NCBI GenBank assembly: GCA_050701115.1
Contig: JBOHER010000437.1
Span: 1-8,608, forward strand
Reading direction: 5' to 3'
Source of the DNA: JBOHER01 sp050701115
Lineage (GTDB): Bacteria; Actinomycetota; Actinomycetes; Mycobacteriales; Pseudonocardiaceae
Length of the DNA stretch: 8,608 bases
Below are positions 6,510 to 8,608 of this stretch, in pieces (the stretch's first letter is position 1; every line of letters begins with the position of its first letter). The notes below the pieces were generated by a model, which was not told where the DNA came from, searched no databases, and saw nothing but the letters and a program-made list of their open reading frames with translations. The translations under genes and the position numbers were made by a program.

Positions 6510-7136
6510 TCAGGCCAGAATGCGCGCCAGGTCGACTGCAGCGGTCACCACGCGCGGACCCACCTGGCCTGCATCCAGCTCAATGAAGGAGACCACCCCG
6601 ATGCTGGCGCGCAAGCCTGGCACCCCGCGCACCGGTGCAGCCACGCCATAGGCGCCCGGCTGCAGTTCGCCCACGGTGGACGCCCACTCCGGGCCGCCTG
6701 GGCGCAGCATGATCGCCTTGCCCGCCGCACCCCTGGTGATCGGATGCTGGGTGCCCACCCGATAGGCGACGTGGAAGCTGGTCCAGCTGGGCTCGATCAC
6801 CGCGACCGCCTGCACCATGTCGACGTCCGCGATGGACAGGTGCGCGGTGGCCCCGACCGCCTCGGCCAGCTCACGCAGCACCGGAGTTGCGGCGTCCCGC
6901 AGTTGCGGCAGCACCCGGCTGGCCAGGCGCAGCAGGCCGACCCCCAGCCGCACCCTTGTGCCATCCCGCCACACCAGCCCGCGGTCCACCAGCGGGCCGA
7001 GCAGCCGATACACCGCGGCCCTGCTTACGCCGACTCGGTCAGCCAGTTCGGCGACGCTGCACGCCTGCCCCTCGGCATCGGCGACCGCTTGCAGCAGCGC
7101 GAGCCCTCGGTCCAGGGTCAGCGACCCTTCGGTCAT
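6510..7136 (-). CDS. IclR-family transcriptional regulator
   Basis: A 208-residue DNA-binding regulator, shorter than the usual roughly 250. The N-terminal winged helix-turn-helix spans about residues 6-68, with the recognition region SVAELADRVGVSRAAVYRLL (27-46). The effector domain follows and shows the IclR-typical late block GVAAPVRGVPGLRASIGVVSF (164-184). Members of this family often control aromatic catabolism and bind pathway intermediates. Divergent hmgA makes homogentisate-pathway control the best guess. Its ATG overlaps the stop of the upstream gene as ATGA (7136-7133), so translation is probably coupled to it. Whether it represses or activates hmgA is not visible. Confidence 0.9.
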   Translation of the reverse strand: MTEGSLTLDRGLALLQAVADAEGQACSVAELADRVGVSRAAVYRLLGPLVDRGLVWRDGTRVRLGVGLLRLASRVLPQLRDAATPVLRELAEAVGATAHLSIADVDMVQAVAVIEPSWTSFHVAYRVGTQHPITRGAAGKAIMLRPGGPEWASTVGELQPGAYGVAAPVRGVPGLRASIGVVSFIELDAGQVGPRVVTAAVDLARILA

Positions 7137-8008
7137 AACAGTCCTAGTTCCGCAAGGTCGGAAATGGTTTCACCGAAGGTGGCCGAGCCGTAGGAGGCGA
7201 ACAACTCGCGCACCGCCTTGGCGGCTGGATCCGACAGCCCGGATGCCTCGGCGGCCAGCGCTACTCCGTCGGTGGACTCAAGGGCCGCCCGTACATCCCG
7301 GCCCGCCAGGCAGCGTGCGGAGGCGACCAGCAGGTTCAGGAACCCGTGGTGGACGAATCCGGTGTCCGGGTCGGCGTGCCGCACCGCGCGGTGCAGGCTG
7401 TTGGTGGCCTTGAATGCCGCGCCGGAGAAGTTGCTGACCACGGCGAGGAAATCGGCCACCTCGTCCACGCTGGGGAAGTTTTCACTGGACAGCCCGCCGC
7501 ACCGGATCTTGGGCCAGCTGCCGTGTTCGATCACCTTGCGCACGCCGTCCAGCCAGCCACGTCCCCTGCGCGGCTCAACCACCCGCACCACATCCTCGGG
7601 CACGAACTCGGAGACCCGCTCCAGCCATACTTCGTCCACATCGGACGGTGCGGGCATCTCGACCATGCGCAGGGCCAGCAGCTCGGTGCGGGATTCGACG
7701 AGGGAGATCGCCTTCGGCACGCCGCCTAGACCGGTGTCGATGATCAACGAAAGCGGCAGTGGCTGCTTCGGCCGCATCTTGATCAACTCGGTGATCATTT
7801 CCGGCAAGCGCGACGCGGGACAGAGGAAAACGCCCAGCAGACCGGCGTGCTCCCCGGCGGCCGCATCCTGGTACGCGCGCAGCGCTTCCGGCATGGTCGC
7901 GGTGCCCGGAGGGAACAACGCTGAGTCGTCAACGAGGCGGACAAAGAGGGGCGGAATGCCACGAGGGCCGGGTGGCGTGAGTTCCACTGCGCTTGACACG
8001 ACTGACAC
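7133..8008 (-). CDS. conserved actinobacterial protein of unknown function, possible TIM-barrel fold
   Basis: A 291-residue soluble protein that I cannot assign to a named enzyme. Conserved-looking blocks are FVRLVDDSALFPPG (22-35), PKIRCGGLSS (166-175), AAFKATNSLHRAVRH (197-211) and HHGFLNLLVA (220-229). A regular series of short hydrophobic strands ending in polar residues (GVFLCPA, LSLIIDTG, LRMVEMP, VRVVEP, KIRCGG, AFKAT, GFLNLL) fits a beta/alpha barrel with Lys167, Lys200 and His206 near strand ends. That is inference. The GTG start at 8008 lies only 12 nt past a -10-like TATAGT (minus strand, 8025-8020), so the mRNA may be nearly leaderless; GTG 7999 is an alternative. It is coupled to the IclR gene and divergent from hmgA, which suggests a role in or near homogentisate breakdown. 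Confidence 0.8.
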   Translation of the reverse strand: MSVVSSAVELTPPGPRGIPPLFVRLVDDSALFPPGTATMPEALRAYQDAAAGEHAGLLGVFLCPASRLPEMITELIKMRPKQPLPLSLIIDTGLGGVPKAISLVESRTELLALRMVEMPAPSDVDEVWLERVSEFVPEDVVRVVEPRRGRGWLDGVRKVIEHGSWPKIRCGGLSSENFPSVDEVADFLAVVSNFSGAAFKATNSLHRAVRHADPDTGFVHHGFLNLLVASARCLAGRDVRAALESTDGVALAAEASGLSDPAAKAVRELFASYGSATFGETISDLAELGLL

Positions 8009-8027
8009 GCTAGTAGCGTACTATAAC
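7993..8027. promoter_or_regulatory. divergent promoter and candidate IclR operator between the unknown gene and hmgA
   Basis: On the minus strand TATAGT (8025-8020) is a near-consensus -10 for the unknown gene. On the plus strand TTGACA (7993-7998) and TATAAC (8022-8027) are promoter-like but spaced too far apart to be one promoter. The palindrome TAGTA-GCG-TACTA (8011-8023) overlaps the minus-strand -10 and has the size of an IclR-family site. GACACG occurs twice, 9 bp apart (7995 and 8004). Confidence 0.4.
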
Positions 8028-8075
8028 CGGGCACACTGGTCCGAATATCGAACACATTCAGCTTGGGGAGAGACC

Positions 8076-8608
8076 ATGCCGTACTACCGGCGAGTGGGGG
8101 AGATTCCACCTAAAAGGCACACCCAGTTCCGGTCGCCGCAAGGCAGCCTGTACGCCGAAGAGCTGATGGGCGTCGAGGGGTTCTCCTCGGATTCCGCTCT
8201 GCTCTACCACCGCAATCTGCCCACCGCGATCGTCAACGCGCAGGCGATTTCCGATGAGCGCGGCGGCCTGCAGCCGAATCATCCGCTCAAGCCGCGCGCC
8301 TACCGCACGCAGGACCTGAAGTTCTCCGACGGCGCGGATGCGATCACCGGTCGGCGCAGGCTGTTCGGCAACTCCGACGTGACCATCGGCTTCGCCGTGG
8401 CCACCACACCGAGCCCGCTCTACCGCAATGCGGCCGGCGACGAGTTGCTCTACGCGCAGGGCGGCTCGGGCACCATCGAGACGATCTACGGCACCCTCAA
8501 TGTTGGCGACGGCGATTATGTGGTGATTCCGACGTCGACGACATATCGGGTGGTGCCGGATGGGCATGAAGGGACCTTTGGTGCGCATGATGCGCACCAA
8601 AGGTCCCT
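8076..8608 (+). CDS. hmgA: homogentisate 1,2-dioxygenase (partial, 3' end outside window)
   Basis: Iron(II) ring-cleaving dioxygenase of tyrosine/phenylalanine catabolism, converting homogentisate to maleylacetoacetate. The first 177 codons are present. The N-terminus MPYYRRVGEIPPKRHTQF, then YAEELMGVEGFSSDSALLYH and GDYVVIPTSTTYR (cupin barrel), identify the actinobacterial form of the enzyme. The iron ligands lie further downstream and cannot be checked. ATG 8076 has GGGGAG (8065-8070) 5 nt upstream. From residue 165 the codons fall in a 39-bp perfect palindrome (EGTFGAHDAHQRS). Homologues, from memory, go on with DEPLR-like residues here, so an in-frame insertion or a disrupted gene is possible. 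It is divergent from the unknown gene and the IclR regulator. Confidence 0.9.
   Translation, partial: MPYYRRVGEIPPKRHTQFRSPQGSLYAEELMGVEGFSSDSALLYHRNLPTAIVNAQAISDERGGLQPNHPLKPRAYRTQDLKFSDGADAITGRRRLFGNSDVTIGFAVATTPSPLYRNAAGDELLYAQGGSGTIETIYGTLNVGDGDYVVIPTSTTYRVVPDGHEGTFGAHDAHQRS
8570..8608. repeat. 39-bp perfect palindrome inside hmgA at window end
   Basis: The left arm AGGGACCTTTGGTGCGCAT (8570-8588) and its exact reverse complement (8590-8608) flank a single G. Nineteen perfect pairs are far beyond chance. The right arm reaches the last base of the window, so the true element may be longer. The hmgA frame is open through it. Because it sits at the very edge, a contig break at a dispersed repeat or a fold-back assembly artefact should be kept in mind. 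Confidence 0.85.

Noticed and set aside
5050..6510. 486-codon open frame on the minus strand opposite the P450
   Set aside because: The P450 on the other strand has every hallmark motif; this frame is a compositional shadow.

Overview
This window looks like chromosome from a high-GC actinomycete. Coding third positions are mostly G or C, GTG starts occur, Shine-Dalgarno sites are strong, and the gene set (cytochrome bd, a stand-alone P450, an actinobacterial-type homogentisate dioxygenase with an IclR regulator) fits a Pseudonocardiaceae-like soil bacterium. The genus is inference.

Left part (1-4147, minus strand): a cydA-cydB-cydD operon. cydA and cydB encode cytochrome bd quinol oxidase. 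The third gene, cut by the left edge, encodes the CydD half of the ABC exporter needed for bd assembly. cydB and cydD overlap by ATGA. Upstream of cydA, at 4205-4224, is a palindrome resembling the mycobacterial DosR/DevR box, which would fit induction of the high-affinity oxidase under low oxygen.

Middle (4148-6435, plus strand): after a 262-bp divergent spacer with a structured leader comes a UPF0016/TMEM165-type membrane protein, a probable manganese/cation exporter. A short spacer holding a -35-like TTGACA and a TetR-type operator palindrome precedes a complete cytochrome P450.

Right part (6510-8608): an IclR regulator and an unrecognised 291-residue protein lie on the minus strand, overlap by ATGA, and are divergent from hmgA (homogentisate 1,2-dioxygenase, cut by the right edge). 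This is probably a tyrosine/phenylalanine catabolism locus controlled by the IclR protein.

The most unusual signal is two long, near-perfect palindromes inside coding frames. One is 44 bp in the linker of cydD; the other is 39 bp in hmgA and ends exactly at the window edge. Both keep the frame open across the element. cydA also carries about 35 extra residues in a short inter-helix loop. Together they suggest small elements that settle in frame at tolerant loops, somewhat like the palindromic elements known from Rickettsia genes. That interpretation is inference; the palindromes themselves are directly visible.
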